A model generated the notes under the pieces. That model did no database searches and was not told the origin of the DNA. It saw only the letters and a program-made list of their open reading frames with translations. A DNA stretch of 64,000 bases, from NCBI GenBank assembly GCA_029216955.1, contig JANAVB010003999.1, positions 3,638,999-3,702,998 on the forward strand. Direction: 5' to 3'. The position numbers and the translations under genes were made by a program. Positions 49,706 through 61,574 of the stretch are shown here, one piece after another. Every line of letters begins with the position of its first letter. Within the stretch, counting starts at the first letter, position 1. Source of the DNA: Iris pallida. Lineage: Eukaryota > Streptophyta > Magnoliopsida > Asparagales > Iridaceae.

Positions 49706-50138
49706 TAAGAACACTAATCCTAACCATTATCAACCAAGATAATCAATTTCTAACCATATCCTAACACCTTAGACTCATACCTTAGCTTCTAGGCAATTAC
49801 CTTAACTTACCCTATTACCTTACCCTTTCATAGCTAGGGTAAATCCTAATTATCTTGTGATACCATCTTGGTATTGGTATCACAAGATACCTCAACCTGT
49901 CATGCTCACTCTAGCCCACATCTAACTCTAATACAAAACTTCTAATATAAAATCTTACTAACATATCTTCCACAATTTTCTCACGCTCTAACACAAACCA
50001 CATCCTATTACCAAACCTTTCCTTAAGATATTATCTAACCACTAACATACTATTCTAACTAAACGCTCAACTCACTAACTCACTAACAACACACACACAC
50101 AAAATGAAGGGGGTTAAGTGACTATTTTTGATGAAAAG

Positions 50139-50424
50139 GATGAATGGATGAATGAATGGTGAATGGGTGAATGGGTGAATGGATGAATGAATGGTGAATG
50201 GATGAATGGATGAATGAATGGTGAATGGGTGAATGAATAAATGAATAGTGAATGGGTGAATGAATAAATGAATGGACTGCTATATGTGAAGGATGAATGG
50301 ATGGATGAATGAATGGATATGGATGAATGGTGAATGGTGAATGGGTGAATGAATGAATAAATGGTGAATGGGTGAATGAATAAACGAATGGTGAATGGGT
50401 GAATGAATAAATGAATGGACTGCT
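50139..50424. repeat. Minisatellite of GAATG-based units
   Basis: Irregular repeats of GGATGAATGAATGGTGAATG and GGGTGAATGAATAAATGAAT; a larger unit containing GGACTGCTATATGT occurs at about 50274 and 50416. Confidence 0.9.
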
Positions 50425-51219
50425 ATATGTTTAGTCATCATTTAAGTATTTGAGTTAATTAAATAATTAACTCTCTCACATCCTCATTTCTTTTATGTTT
50501 AGTCATCAAACAAATGGAAGGAGATAAGAACTAGGATAAAAGAAAAATGCATATGTAAAATATATATATGTACGTACTACATGTATGTGCAGTTTTTCAA
50601 TTTCCTCTCTTTTACTATCCAAACATACCCCTATATAAAGAGAGCACCAGCTCTTATGGAGGGTGAGTAGAAACATTTTCTATCAGCCAGTCCATTCTTT
50701 CAACACTCCAGTAGTTATTCCGAAAAGGAGCTGATACAAATAGAATTCCATAAGTTCTATTGACTGTACAACCAGCGTTCACTGAGAGGGTGGAAAGCAC
50801 ACACACACTGCATAACTAGTTCTTAACCTACCAGCAAATGCATATAGTTATAACAGTCTTCTCACCTTCAAATATTTGCTTCTCTTAAAATTCACGTTCT
50901 TTATAAATGAGTAAAACACCACCCTCTCATCCTTTCAAAATTTACCAGGATGTCCTAATCCATGCTATATTCCCTATTATCATTATACAATGGGGGTGAG
51001 AACACCCACAGATTTTCCATATCACCATTATTTCTCTGATCCTTCTAATTTCATACATACATATACATGTTTTCATTATAGGTTTTCGAGCTCACACTTA
51101 GCCCATATGACTCATCATTTTCCTGTTTATGCACACAACATAGACTATTTTTGCTCATAACCATTTTCTAAGCCACACAACAATGAACTTGGTAATGTCC
51201 CTCAAACACACATAATAGC

Positions 51220-51262
51220 TGTGTGTGTGTCCGTGTGTGTGTGTGTCCGTATGTGTGTGTGT

Positions 51263-51300
<38 letters not shown>

Positions 51301-51361
51301 GTGTGTGTGTTTGTGTGTCCGTGTGTGTGTGTGTGTGTGTCCGTGTGTGTGTGTGTCCGTA
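51220..51361 (+). repeat. (GT)n microsatellite with CC interruptions
   Basis: GT dinucleotides with regularly placed TCC breaks. The two Cys/Val-rich ORFs here are artefacts. Confidence 0.97.
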
Positions 51362-52890
51362 GGAGAGGAGAAGGAGGAGGAGGAGGAGGGAGAGGAGTTA
51401 GGTTAGGGTTTACCTGAGGAAGATGAGGAGTAGCTCGGATTGGGGGAGGAGGAGCTCGAGGAGGAGGAGCTCGAAGGGGGGGGTAGGGGTCGTCGGGGGG
51501 GGGGGGGGGGAGGGAGTCGCCGGGGGGGAAGGGGTCGCCGGGGGAGAAGAGCTCGTAGGAAATTTCTAATTTTCGAGTGAGGGAGAAAAAGGAAACAGTG
51601 TGCCCTAAGTAAAAAAGTTAGCGACGTCAAGAGTCGACGTCGCTAAACGTCACAAACATTTTAATATATGATGACATATTTTAATAATATGTCGCTGAAT
51701 GTCGCTATTCAGCGACGTAATTTATCTAATGTTGCTGAACGTTGCTATTCAGCGACGTTTTATGATGTCTATAGAAAGGAGTCGCTATATTACATATCTA
51801 GCGACGTTATTTTATTCTGTCGCTAAATTCTGTCACTAATATAGCATATTTTAGTAGTGTATGGTGACTGTCACGCCCCAGATCCAGAATACTGGAGAGC
51901 GGGGGACAGACACAGCCAGCTACGTACATTGAAGTGAATCTCACCTCGTAATATGGTCACGCCTGTCTAGATGCATGAGGGTTTACTATAAGCCATTAGT
52001 CTCTTAGGGTCAAGAACAAGCCTAGTGTCTCAATCTCAAGCAAGTAAGTAATTACAACAAGATGGTAGATCATCAGACATACAAAGTAAAGCGTCCCATA
52101 CATTACATATTCAGATGATCATGAAGCTAATCATACAAAATGTGAAGACTAGCAAGAGTTTAAGTCATACATGATCAACCCTAGGATTTGTCAATCATGT
52201 TACAGCCCGTAGGCAGACAGTAAGTAAAGTTGCAAATGAGCTAACACTTGCTCGGCGGCTAAACGCCTCAAAAGAATATTTTTACAATAGAGTGGAAGAG
52301 CAAAATAAAACCCACTCGTTGTCAGGATTTCTTCTAGTGGTCACCATCTAGCAGGAAGGCTGGGAGATCCTCGAAAGCTGCTCCAAAATTTGGCCATACA
52401 AAACCAGCTGGATCAGACCCCAGAAAGAGCAAGTGCCACAAAGGAGGCTTCACTTAAGAACTAAAACCAGCATATCAGCACATAAAATCATAGAAGAAAT
52501 TTTATAAGACATAAGTAGAGATAACAGGGTGATAAACGATAAGATAACTAAAGGACTATTCCGGTAACCAAGTTACATCCCGTAAACCAAACAAGGATCG
52601 GGGTTGTAACCCTTCACCTGAACAGAACTTAGCCTCCAACCAATTATCGATAGAGTAAAGCATACACAAGCATGTCCAGAGATAGCCATGTACTGGGTCT
52701 AGACAAGACTAGACAAGGTGGGACACCATTCAACATTCACGGCCAAGCAAGAGTACGGCTTGATAGTTAACTAGCTAGAGTTATCACAAGCCTAGTTACT
52801 AGCAAGATGCAATGAGGATTCCTACGACCACAAGCCCTGCAGACTATCCAGGTTATCCAGGCGCAAGGTTCATGTTAAGAGTTGGTAGCG

Positions 52891-53018
52891 GATACATCGC
52901 CCAGGAGACAAATGTATCCCTTATTCATATAATAGTGGGTACATCGCCCAGGAGACAAATGTATCCCTTATTCATATAATAGTGGGTACATCACCCAGGA
53001 GACAAATGTACCCTATTA
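52891..53018. repeat. 47-bp tandem repeat in H, about 3 copies
   Basis: TACATCGCCCAGGAGACAAA recurs at 52893, 52940 and, with one change, 52987. Not seen in the other LTRs of this group. Confidence 0.9.
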
Positions 53019-54024
53019 GGTGACTTGGGGGTGCAACACATGACAGTGTGCATATTACTTATTTCAATGAGTGCCCCACATGACAGTGGGCTGGAAATGT
53101 GCCCTACTCGTCGGCAGGCTACAAGTCCATCAAAAAAGACGCCCAGATAACAGGATTGCCTGTAGCCGGAATACCTCTCTATATGCTCTACTTGATCAAT
53201 CTAGTCATTAACCTAGTCAGATTCAATATGAATCCCTGACCGTGGTAACCAGGGATACATGTCCTAGACATGATGCGAGACAAGACTGGTAGCTTATACA
53301 AGCACATTTAATACAATCACCCACGGTGTTCAAAAAAAGAATTTACTAGCATATCAAGTTAGCCATCGCAACAGCGTTCATGGATTACATGTCAAGGTTA
53401 TTTGTCAGGGGTGCACCACAACGGGTCACCATCATGTCATGTTACTTGTCATGTTCTTGTCTGGAGTGCGCCACGACGGGCCACTATCATGTCATGTTAC
53501 TTGTACTTGTTACTTGCTAGGGACGCGCCACGACGGGCCGCCATCATGGTTCATTACATGTCATTCATAATTTCGTGTTCACACATCATGGTTATGATCA
53601 TAGCAGATCATCATGTAAGCAAAAGAGACATATCCTAAGTGCGCCCAACGGGCCATCGATGTGATAAGTCAAAGGACATGGCAGCATATAGAGGAATGTA
53701 CATGTCATGACAAAAGAAAAAATGCTAAATCATTGCTAAGCCATGCCACGGCTTGCACAAGTCGTGCCACGATTTTCTATTTAGCAAAGACGTAGAAAGC
53801 CGTGCCACGATCAAACAAAATCGTGCAAATCGTTCCGAGTCGTGCCAAGTCGTGCCGTGTCGAGTTGTGCCATGCCTAGCCATGGCACGCACGAGTCATG
53901 TCGTGTCATGAAGATCAATAGCGAGAAAATCGCATAAAATTATAAGTCGTAAAAGATGCGATAAGCCGAAACATGCAAAACCAAAACATGAGGATCATGG
54001 GCATCCATGTGTCCAAGTGAAGGG

Positions 54025-54450
54025 GGACTTATGCGCCCACATGGGGGTTCCTATGCGCCCACATGAGGGTTCCTATGCTCCCAAACATGGGTGCCCACAT
54101 GGCCAAGGCACTTGCATGGCCAAGTGCCAAGGAATGGAGAAGGGGTTTGTGCATTACGGGTGAAGGTCCTGTGCCATACCCAAGTCATACACCCACACTG
54201 GTTACATAGTATGCGCCCACTAGGAGGGGGAGCACACCCTATGCGCCCAAGGAGGGGTGTCCTATGCGCCCAAGTCATGAGTTGGACCCTTGTGCCAAAG
54301 GCTAAGGGTGAATGAATGCAAAGGAGACGAGTCGTGTAGGCTTATGCGCCAACACAAGACTATGCTTCCACATGTGGCACCCTATGCGCCCAGAGGGAGG
54401 CATATGCGCCCACATGTGGGGGATGCTTTGGGCGCATGACAGGTCCATGC
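54025..54450. repeat. TATGCGCCCA minisatellite in H
   Basis: About ten copies of (T)ATGCGCCCA with variable spacers, in the position taken by the GCGCAA-rich tract of A, B and E LTRs. Confidence 0.85.
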
Positions 54451-55089
54451 GCCCAAGCAGTGCACTGTTCGTCTTTCCGACAGATCCGGGAAGAACGAAC
54501 CATGGCCGAAAACTTCAAAACTCCGCCATTTCTTCGTCCGGAGTCCAAATTCAGACTTCCTTAGGTCAAAATGGGGTAGAACGAAATTCTCTACCACATG
54601 GAACCATAAAAACATGCAAATGAAGAAGTTAAATAGATCAAAACTTCAAATTTCTGAAAAAGATAATTTTTTAGATCTACAAAAATCCATGCTTCAAAAT
54701 GAAAAATTCCAAGTTCTAAAGTGGAAGAGAATCATGCTAGGAAACCATTGGAACCACCAAAATTGGTTCTTGAGTGAGAGCAAGGTGCACTTGCCTATGG
54801 AGGAGGAGAGGGTTTTTTAATGGAGGAGAAGAAGAAGAAGAAGTTATGAGGAATTATAAGGAGAGAGAAAAGTAGGTGGGGTTTATAAAGGGGGATGGTG
54901 GTAGGTAGGGGGGTTAACATGTAGAACCAAAATAAACCAAGCCAACCAACGTAAACCAAGTTAAACAATGATGAACCTAAATAAGATCAAATCAAAATTA
55001 GCTAGCAAGTTAGGAGAAATAAAATACAGGTCAGGATCCCGTACACGTATACTGGAAATACGTATAAGGAAAACGGAGGTGACAGTGAC

Positions 55090-56998
55090 AAAGGGGTACA
55101 AGCTTTATAATCCAAAGACAAAAAAGTGATAGTCAGTCGAGATGTCATTTTTTATAAGCAGAGTTCTTGGGACTGGTCTTCAAAGGAAAATAAGGAGAGC
55201 AGATCATCAGTGTTTATTCCATTCGAGGAAGACTCAGCTAATAATGAAACTGTGGAGGGTGCAAAAATTCAGTCTCCAGCAAACCAACTTCCAGAAGTTG
55301 ATTTTTCGCAAGGAGTTGGATCTGGAAGGCTCCAACGTGATCGTTGTTTGCCACCTTATTTGCAAGACTATGAGTTGGACAGAGAAAATAATTTGACATA
55401 TGAAGCAATTGTTAATTTTGCCTTGTATGCTGATTGTGACCCTCTTTCTTTTAGTGAGGCATGCCATCATCAACATTGGATAAAGGCAATGGATGAAGAA
55501 ATTCATGCTATTGAAAAGAATGACACATGGGAGCTCACTTCACTTCCGAAGGGAAAGACAGCCATTGGAGTTAAATGGGTGTACAAGACAAAGTACAAGT
55601 CGAATGGAGAGGTGGATCGCTTCAAAGCAAGATTGATAGCCAAGGGCTACAATCAAAAACCAGGTATTGACTATCTTGAAATTTTTGCTCCTGTTGCTAG
55701 GCTTGATACTATTAGAATGATAATATCTCTTGCTGCTTATAATTGTTGGAAAATATTTCAAATGGATGTCAAATCTGTATTTTTAAATGGCACTCTTGAG
55801 GAGGAGGTTTATCTTGAGCAACCACCTGGCTATGTGAAAGAAGGTAACTCGGAGAAGGTTTATAAGCTAAAAAAAGGCTTTGTATGGCCTTAAACAAGCT
55901 CCAAGGGCCTGGTACACCCGGATTGATTCATACTTTGTGCAAAATGAATTTAAAAGGTGTCCATATAAACACACTTTATATGTTAAAACTAATGTGCAGG
56001 GTGATGTTGTTATAGTCAGTTTGTATGTGGACGATCTTATTATCACAGGCAATAACTCAAAGTTAGTTGAAGAAATAAGGGAGACTTTGGCATCTCAATT
56101 TGAGATGACTGATATGGGGCTTATGTCTTATTTTCTTGGCATTGAAGTAATGCAAAGTGAACATGGAACTTTTATCTCACAAAGGAAGTATGCTGGAGAC
56201 ATTCTCAAGCGTTTCAAGATTGATTCATACATGCCAATCTTAACCCCTGTTGAAGAAAGACTGAAATTGATAAAAGATGGCAGTGGAGAGTTGGTTGATC
56301 CAACTCATTACAAGCAGCTTGTTGGGAGTCTACGTTATTTGACCGCTACTAGACCTGATATCACATTTGGTGTTGGGTTGATAAGTAGATTTATGGAAGA
56401 TCCTCGTCAGTCACATATGCAAGCAGCAAAGAGGATATTAAGATATGTCAAAGGCACTCAAAGCGATGGGATCTTTTATGCAGCTCATTGTCCAAATGAA
56501 CTTGTTGGATATACGGATAGCGATTGGGCTGGAGATGAAAATGCAAAGAGTATTTCAGGTTATGCCTTTCATATTGGTTCTGGAGCTATTTGTTGGTCAT
56601 CAAAGAAGCAGCAAGTTGTGGCTCTTTCATCGGCTGAAGCAGAGTATGTTGCAGCAAATAGATGTGCAATTCATGCAATCTGATTGCGTCGAATTCTTGG
56701 AGAGTTGCACCATGAACAGAAAATTTCTACAACAATTTTCTGTGATAGCAAATCAGCCATTTCATTATCAAAGAATCCAGTTTTTTACGGGAGGATAAAG
56801 CATATCCATGCCAAGCACCACTATATTCGTGATTTAGTAAAGCACAAAGAAGTTAGAGTTGTGCATTGTTCTTCGGGAGATCAAGTTGCAGACATATTCA
56901 CAAAGCCTCTCAAGGCTGTTGCTTTCTTCAAACTGAAGGAACTGATGGGGATGGTGAGCTTTGAAGAGCTTCGTTTAAGGGAGGTTGTTAGAAAATAA
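55090..56998 (+). pseudogene. Copia pol: end of integrase, RT (RVT_2) and RNase H, frameshifted
   Basis: Starts in [20 protein letters not shown] (end of the integrase region), passes an acidic linker, then [63 protein letters not shown]. An extra base in the A-run at 55869-55876 shifts the frame; the other frame continues [10 protein letters not shown], the catalytic LYVDDLIITG, then RNase H with GYTDSDWAGD, LSSAEAEYVA and CDSKSAI, ending HIHAKHHYIRD and VADIFTKPL. A TGA at 56681-56683 replaces Trp. Both lesions disable it. The C-terminus overlaps the purine tract and LTR start. Confidence 0.93.
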
Positions 56999-57267
56999 AC
57001 CAAGCTTATTTTATTATGACCACTATATAATATAATTAGTTTTGTATTTAGAAGACTTTAGGTAGAAACTTCTAGTTTTTTGACTCTTTGGCTTCTGAGC
57101 CTCTATTTTGTTCTAGCCTCTTCCTATTCCAGCACAACCTCAATATAAGGTGTGCTTCCTTGTAACTTTGAAGTAAGCTCTTGAATGAATTAGTAGCTTC
57201 CTTGTTGCTCCAGAAGTAAAAACTCTCTCTTTCTCAGTTGTTGTTGTGTATTTGGGCCTGTTCTACA
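56986..57267 (+). repeat. Copia 3' LTR, about 282 bp
   Basis: A purine tract AAGGGAGG (56977-56984) precedes TGTTAGAAAATAAACC. The likely end is GTTCTACA at 57267, so the ends TGTTAGA and TCTACA are roughly inverted. The 5' LTR is not in the window, so the right border is a judgement. Confidence 0.6.
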
Positions 57268-57271
57268 TCTG

Positions 57272-57297
57272 CTATATATATATATATATATATATAT
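57272..57297. repeat. (TA)n microsatellite
   Basis: Directly between the copia LTR end and the SINE. Confidence 0.95.
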
Positions 57298-57298
57298 T

Positions 57299-57416
57299 TG
57301 CAAATGATCTCTAGCCTAGTGGTTAAGAGAGATGCATGCGGCCCAAGTGGTCAGGAGTTCGAGCCCCAGTGGAGGCGAGTTCGCCACAATTACCCATTGC
57401 TTCAAAAAATAAAAAT

Positions 57417-57420
<4 letters not shown>
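57299..57420 (+). repeat. SINE family 1 copy, tRNA-derived
   Basis: A box TAGCCTAGTGG (57312-57322) and B box GTTCGAGCCCC (57357-57367), then a 3' region with an A-rich end (CAAAAAATAAAAATAAAA). A second A-box-like word GGCCCAAGTGG lies between the two boxes. Confidence 0.75.

Positions 57421-57463
<43 letters not shown>
57421..57463. repeat. (TA)n microsatellite
   Basis: Follows the SINE tail without a gap. Confidence 0.95.
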
Positions 57464-57466
<3 letters not shown>

Positions 57467-58748
57467 TTGATTTGATTTGATTCAACTTATATATAGATTT
57501 TCTATATTCGTTATTTTAGATGTAAAGTCATAAATAAGAGAATTTTTTTGTATTGCTCGCAGTCAACAATGCGTTTTTGTACATACATATGTGTTATTAC
57601 CAAGACATTAAGCTCTATATAAACAACATTTTTTTTTATTAGGATGGTTGAGTTTACATGTATTAAGGTTATTAAACTTTCATAAAATTGAAATGTCTGT
57701 ATGCTAAAACTGAATTAGCTAGACGCCTGTTGGGCTAATGTAAATATATAATCCTCGACCGGGCGACACTGAGATTCAGAAGACCATGTTCAGAGACTGA
57801 ATATAAAACTCTATTTTATGTGTATAAAAATACGTTTTCATATACTAATGATATTAAATTAAATTTAATTCTTCTTTAAAAAAAGCCAATGTGTATAAGT
57901 AAAAATTAATAAAAATATATCGTTTAGCTTCCATACGTTGAGAAGAATTATATTGATCGGATAACTATAACGTCGAAATATTTAAAAAATACTACTCAAA
58001 TCTACAAAATCTTCATAAATTCATTTGCAGAAGAAGCTTGTTAGCAAAGAGAATATGAAGCATGCAAATCAAAATTTTCAATATACATACTAGCAATAAT
58101 TTTTTTGATTCAAATCCATCCATTTTGGTTTGAATCATCTTTTACTTTTTTCAAAAAACTCGTGTTTTACTTGAATGAATACATTCAAAAATATACCAAG
58201 TTATTTTCAAGTTCCAATCTTATATTTATTTTTTGCAATGGCTACAGGGTTCTGGCATATATACAATGCAATGTGCACAAAAATCTTGAGCGTTATGCCG
58301 GACACAGTCCAAAAAATAATCAAGCAATAGGATCGAAAATATTTAAAACCACATTTATCCCAATTTTTTTTTTTTATGTTTTACTTGCTAATTAGAATTT
58401 TGTTCAACAATATATCAAAACAAATATTTTATCACTTGAGCTACATTACTATATTATCATATTTATCTATGCGTTATAAAAATATTATAACAACAAACTT
58501 CTATGATTAGTCCTTCGAGACACTGTCCCTTATCCTCATCAGGATTATCTATATTTTCGGTATCATCACATTGACTCAAGAATACTTTTAGATAGTACTT
58601 TTAAGCCCCGCTATCTACTCATTATTATTTAAGGCCTCATAATGATTTAAGATAAACTGAAAATCGATATACTCATTTGTCTGTGTTCAAGGGTCAATGT
58701 CTGTTCGGTCGTTCCGTTTTGATTATGGTTTTTATTTCTCCTAACACT
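57464..58748. other. AT-rich sequence, no gene seen
   Basis: A plus ORF at 58105-58395 is Phe/Lys/Asn-rich as expected from base composition and has no motif. Nothing else supported. Confidence 0.6.
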
Positions 58749-59018
58749 TAGGATTTGTTTGGATTGAGAAAAAAAAAACATAGTTAAGTGGGTTTAAGTG
58801 AAAAGAGTTGACATGGGAGGAGGAAAGTCATTATATATAATTTTATTCAAATTTTATTCAAATTTGAGAGAGAAACAGTTAAACTAGGTGTGTTTATTAG
58901 CTGTTGATGTGTTTAATAACTTTTGTTTGAATTAAAAATTTGAATAAGATATGATAAATAGAAGAAAAAAATTCTTTCACCTAAATATCTTTCATCCTCA
59001 ATCCAAGCATATTCTGAC
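58749..59018. mobile_element. MITE-like foldback, about 270 bp
   Basis: Left end TTAGGATTTGTTTGGATTGAG and the complement of the right end TCAGAATATGCTTGGATTGAG match at 16 of 21 positions; the interior is AT-rich and non-coding. TSD not clear. Confidence 0.6.
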
Positions 59019-59024
59019 AAAATA

Positions 59025-59350
59025 CTATTTGGTTCGCTCTGTTCGTGCGCTTCTTGTGCACGCGTGATAGAGCGAGCCAAACGTCGCTGCCAACAGCCTT
59101 CTTCTACTCCGTCGTCGTCGCCTCTTCCTACGACGACGACGAAGTCCTACTGCTCCACCCTCCACCGTCGGTGGCGACGCCGCGACGGTGGCGACGCCGC
59201 CGATTCCTCCGCCGCCGTCGCCTCCGCCCTCTCTCCCCTCCTCCCTACTGTACCGTCCTCCCCTTGAACGTTTCGTCCTCGCTCGGCCACGTGTTTGATT
59301 TGTTCTGCCGTACGTGTACAACGGATGCACGGTTGGAGCCAGCCAAATAG
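59025..59350. mobile_element. GC-rich MITE-like element with about 42-bp inverted ends
   Basis: Left CTATTTGGTTCGCTCTGTTC and the complement of the right end CTATTTGGCTGGCTCCAACC stay alignable through CGTGC and TTGT-CACG. The core is a CCG/GAC trinucleotide-like tract, which produces long ORFs on both strands that are not genes. The left part also folds on itself (59028-59040 with 59069-59081). Confidence 0.6.
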
Positions 59351-59782
59351 CAAAGTAGTATCCGTAATTGACCTACCGATTCTTCATAATTGTCCGTCCA
59401 ATGGGTTTAACCCACCTATATACAGTACCCCTAGTTCTGACACGGTACCCCACCTTTCCACATGGGGCTTTGGGCAATTTGTGATGCACAACACAATTCA
59501 TAATGCTGTCACAGAAAATTCTAGACAACTTTAATACTGTTGTTCTTACCACTCACCCGAATAAAACTCTTATTATAAGCAAATTTTTTTCGTCTCTTTC
59601 ATAAACGTATAATATTTGCGTACTTTTGACATATTTAAATCAGTACGTAAATTTTAAGCATATAAAATTTTAAACGTGTTTCGTGTAAATTATTGAAAAA
59701 ATTGACACAAAAAATGTGGTAGAAACATATTTAATTAATCAAATTTGACAACATATTTAAGGATGTGAAATTTCTAATTTCA
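59351..59782. other. No gene seen
   Basis: Unique-looking AT-rich sequence upstream of the SWEET gene. Confidence 0.5.
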
Positions 59783-59793
59783 ATATTTCTATT

Positions 59794-59939
59794 GTCCGGC
59801 GCTCGTAGCGCGAGTGGCACGAGGGGGGGGCTCTCGGCGGAGAGACCCGGGATCGAGCCCCCCCTCCCGCATCAACCCGGCTGGGTGGCAGTGGCCACGG
59901 GGTTGATGGGGATGCACGGACACCTAAAAAAATATATAT
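59794..59939 (+). repeat. SINE family 2 copy with 11-bp target duplication
   Basis: Head GCTCGTAGCGCGAGTGGCAC carries an A-box-like TAGCGCGAGTGG and GGGATCGAGCCCC is B-box-like; the 3' end is an A/T-rich tail. ATATTTCTATT flanks it at 59783-59793 and 59940-59950. Different from SINE family 1. Confidence 0.82.
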
Positions 59940-59950
59940 ATATTTCTATT

Positions 59951-60263
59951 TTTTTTTGAATATTTGACCAAATTTTTGAACATATTTTATTTATATTGAG
60001 CCAATTTATGCTCTTATTTTTGTAGTTCCGAATTTTCTCCGTCTGCAGAATTGCTAACCAGGGTTCTTGCACTTCAAAATAAGAAATACTGTAACAATTC
60101 ACTATTTCTTTTCTGTAGATCCAGCTAGCACTGCACTGACAACCTCACGTTGGGGACAGTCCAACATACTGAAAGCAACCAGTACTATTTGCATCCCTCG
60201 TCTCTATTTCAACACTGCCATTCCTCTCTTTCTTCACTCACACTGCTCTTCTCTTCTCTCCCC
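59951..60263 (+). promoter_or_regulatory. SWEET upstream region and pyrimidine-rich 5' leader
   Basis: The last 70 bp before the ATG are C/T-rich (TCTCTTTCTTCACTCACACT), typical of a plant 5' UTR. I see no TATA box at a fixed distance that I would trust. Confidence 0.4.
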
Positions 60264-60882
60264 ATGGAAACCCTACTTTTCTCCGTAGGTTTTGTTGGTA
60301 GGTGGCAAGTACTCTCATAACATATAAACTATATATAGATCATTAACATGCATACATATATGTATATATATGTTTCATATGTAACCATCTCTAATTCTTC
60401 TTAATTACAGGTAATGTTATATCGATCCTAGTCTTTGCATCTCCAATGTAAGTACTCCATCAACTTCCAACTTTTGGTGTCTGCATATTTATTTTCTATT
60501 TTCTATTTTCTATTTATTTTCGGGAAAGTCATATATGTTTGCATTCTTTGCAGAAAGACATTCTGGAGAATAGTGAAGAACCGGTCGACCGAGGAGTTCG
60601 ATCCTTCTCCCTACGTGTTCACGCTCCTGGGCTCGTCGCTGTGGGTCTACTACGGACTCATGACCAGGCCCGGCGGCCTCCCCGTCGCCACCGTCAACGC
60701 GGTCGGAGTAGTTTTGGAGGCCATCTACGTCTCTCTTTTCCTTGTTTTTGCAGCTCCGACTACCAAGGTGAACTAGCCACACACACACACACACAAATTT
60801 TTTTTTTTTTTGGAATAAAAAAAAAACACACACACATATATTGTATTGAAGAATTTTTCATATATATATATATATATATATA

Positions 60883-60919
<37 letters not shown>

Positions 60920-61433
60920 ATACTAGTAAATATGCATACGTTGCACGTAATATAATAATATTATCTAATATAATCAAATATTTTTTCTAACTCGTGTTGT
61001 TAAGATGAGATATATTCTTCTTGGTTGGAGTTCAATTTCCTGTGTAACAAATTATTAATTTTTCAATAATTTTTTATATAATTTATTTTTTTTTAAAGTT
61101 ATTAAGTGATGATATTATTACGGTTTAGACGATCCACTTTTGAGCTGTTTTCGAGCATCGTTATAATGATAATCGTAGAAATATAGTTATGTTTTTCATA
61201 CTGAAATTTTAGATTGATCAATATGAAATGAAATGATATTAATATTCTTGAATGATTTTTTTTTTTTATAGGGGAAGACTGCTACAATGGTGGCAATATT
61301 GAACGTTGGGTTTCTAAGTGGTGTGATCCTTATTACGCACTTCGCTTGCCATGAGCAACTGCGTGTCTGGCTGACAGGAGCAATAAGTGCTTGCCTCAAT
61401 TTGTTCATGTACGCCTCTCCACTGGCAGTCATG
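60264..61433 (+). CDS. SWEET sugar transporter, clade IV (SWEET16/17)-like, exons 1-4
   Basis: Exons 60264-60297, 60411-60447, 60554-60767 and 61272-61433 all have GT/AG introns and join into one open frame of 149 codons. It starts METLLFSVGFVGNVISILVF and then reads ASPIKTFWRIVKNRSTEEFD, PYVFTLLGSSLWVYYGLM, LPVATVNAVGVVLEAIYVS and, in exon 4, FMYASPLAVM. These are the marks of the MtN3/saliva fold: GN-x-x-S with a Pro at the end of helix 1, the S-T-E-E/PY segment, SSLW-x-YYG, the substrate-site N in T-V-N, and the second-repeat start A-SPL. SWEETs are facilitators of sugar transport with seven helices, about 240 aa; clade IV members act at the vacuole membrane. Exon 5, normally beginning with a V-V-x-T-K-S-V-E-Y-M-P-F-like block, was not found up to 64000. 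The reading frame here is intact and it is the only host gene that looks functional. Confidence 0.88.
60779..60915. repeat. (CA)n and (TA)n in SWEET intron 3
   Basis: CACACA at 60779-60795, mixed A/T runs, then TA dinucleotides 60858-60915. Confidence 0.93.
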
Positions 61434-61574
61434 GTGAGTACTGCATGCTCGTCTTCTTCTACTTCTTCTCCCTTTTTTTTTTCGCTGTTTTGGTCCATGA
61501 AGCTCCACTACTACACTAGCTTCCGTGCAAATAAGTTGGGTTTATTTATTTTTTGGTTTTATTCTTAAAAAATA

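Larger units (their letters stand above)
49119..51859 (-). other. CACTA-1 5' region: promoter side and subterminal repeats
   Basis: No gene seen in 2.7 kb. It contains a TTGAC cluster (49558-49705), a GAATGGGTGAATGAATAAAT-type minisatellite (about 50139-50424), a (GT)n array broken by CC (51220-51361), a GGAGGAGG-rich tract (51362-51550) and GTCGCTA/AGCGACGT subterminal repeats (about 51620-51835). Confidence 0.7.
51869..55084 (-). mobile_element. H, solo LTR related to A/B/E
   Basis: 3,216 bp, TGTCACGCCCCAGATCC to ACGGAGGTGACA, with perfect TSD GTGAC (51864-51868 and 55085-55089). It shares blocks with the A/B LTR in reverse (CCAGAATACTGGAGAGCGGG, GGCGGCTAAACGCCTC, GGGTTGTAACCCTTC). No internal region. 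It inserted 9 bp beyond the end of CACTA-1, in copia coding sequence. Confidence 0.92.
51860..57267 (+). mobile_element. Ty1/copia retrotransposon, 3' part, outermost host of the stack
   Basis: Coding sequence 51860-51868 continues at 55090 after solo LTR H is removed, giving the end of the integrase region, RT and RNase H, then a purine tract and a short LTR. The 5' part should lie beyond the left end of CACTA-1, outside the window. Reading frame is broken. Confidence 0.85.

Noticed and set aside
50625..50660. TATA-box-like CTATATAAAGAG on the plus strand in CACTA-1
   Set aside because: No plus-strand gene follows it, and the element's genes are on the minus strand.
51221..51417. Cys/Val-rich ORFs
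   Set aside because: Translation of a (GT)n microsatellite.
59045..59350. Arg/Pro/Ser-rich ORFs of about 100 aa on both strands
   Set aside because: Produced by a CCG/GAC trinucleotide-like tract inside a MITE-like foldback; no conserved motif.
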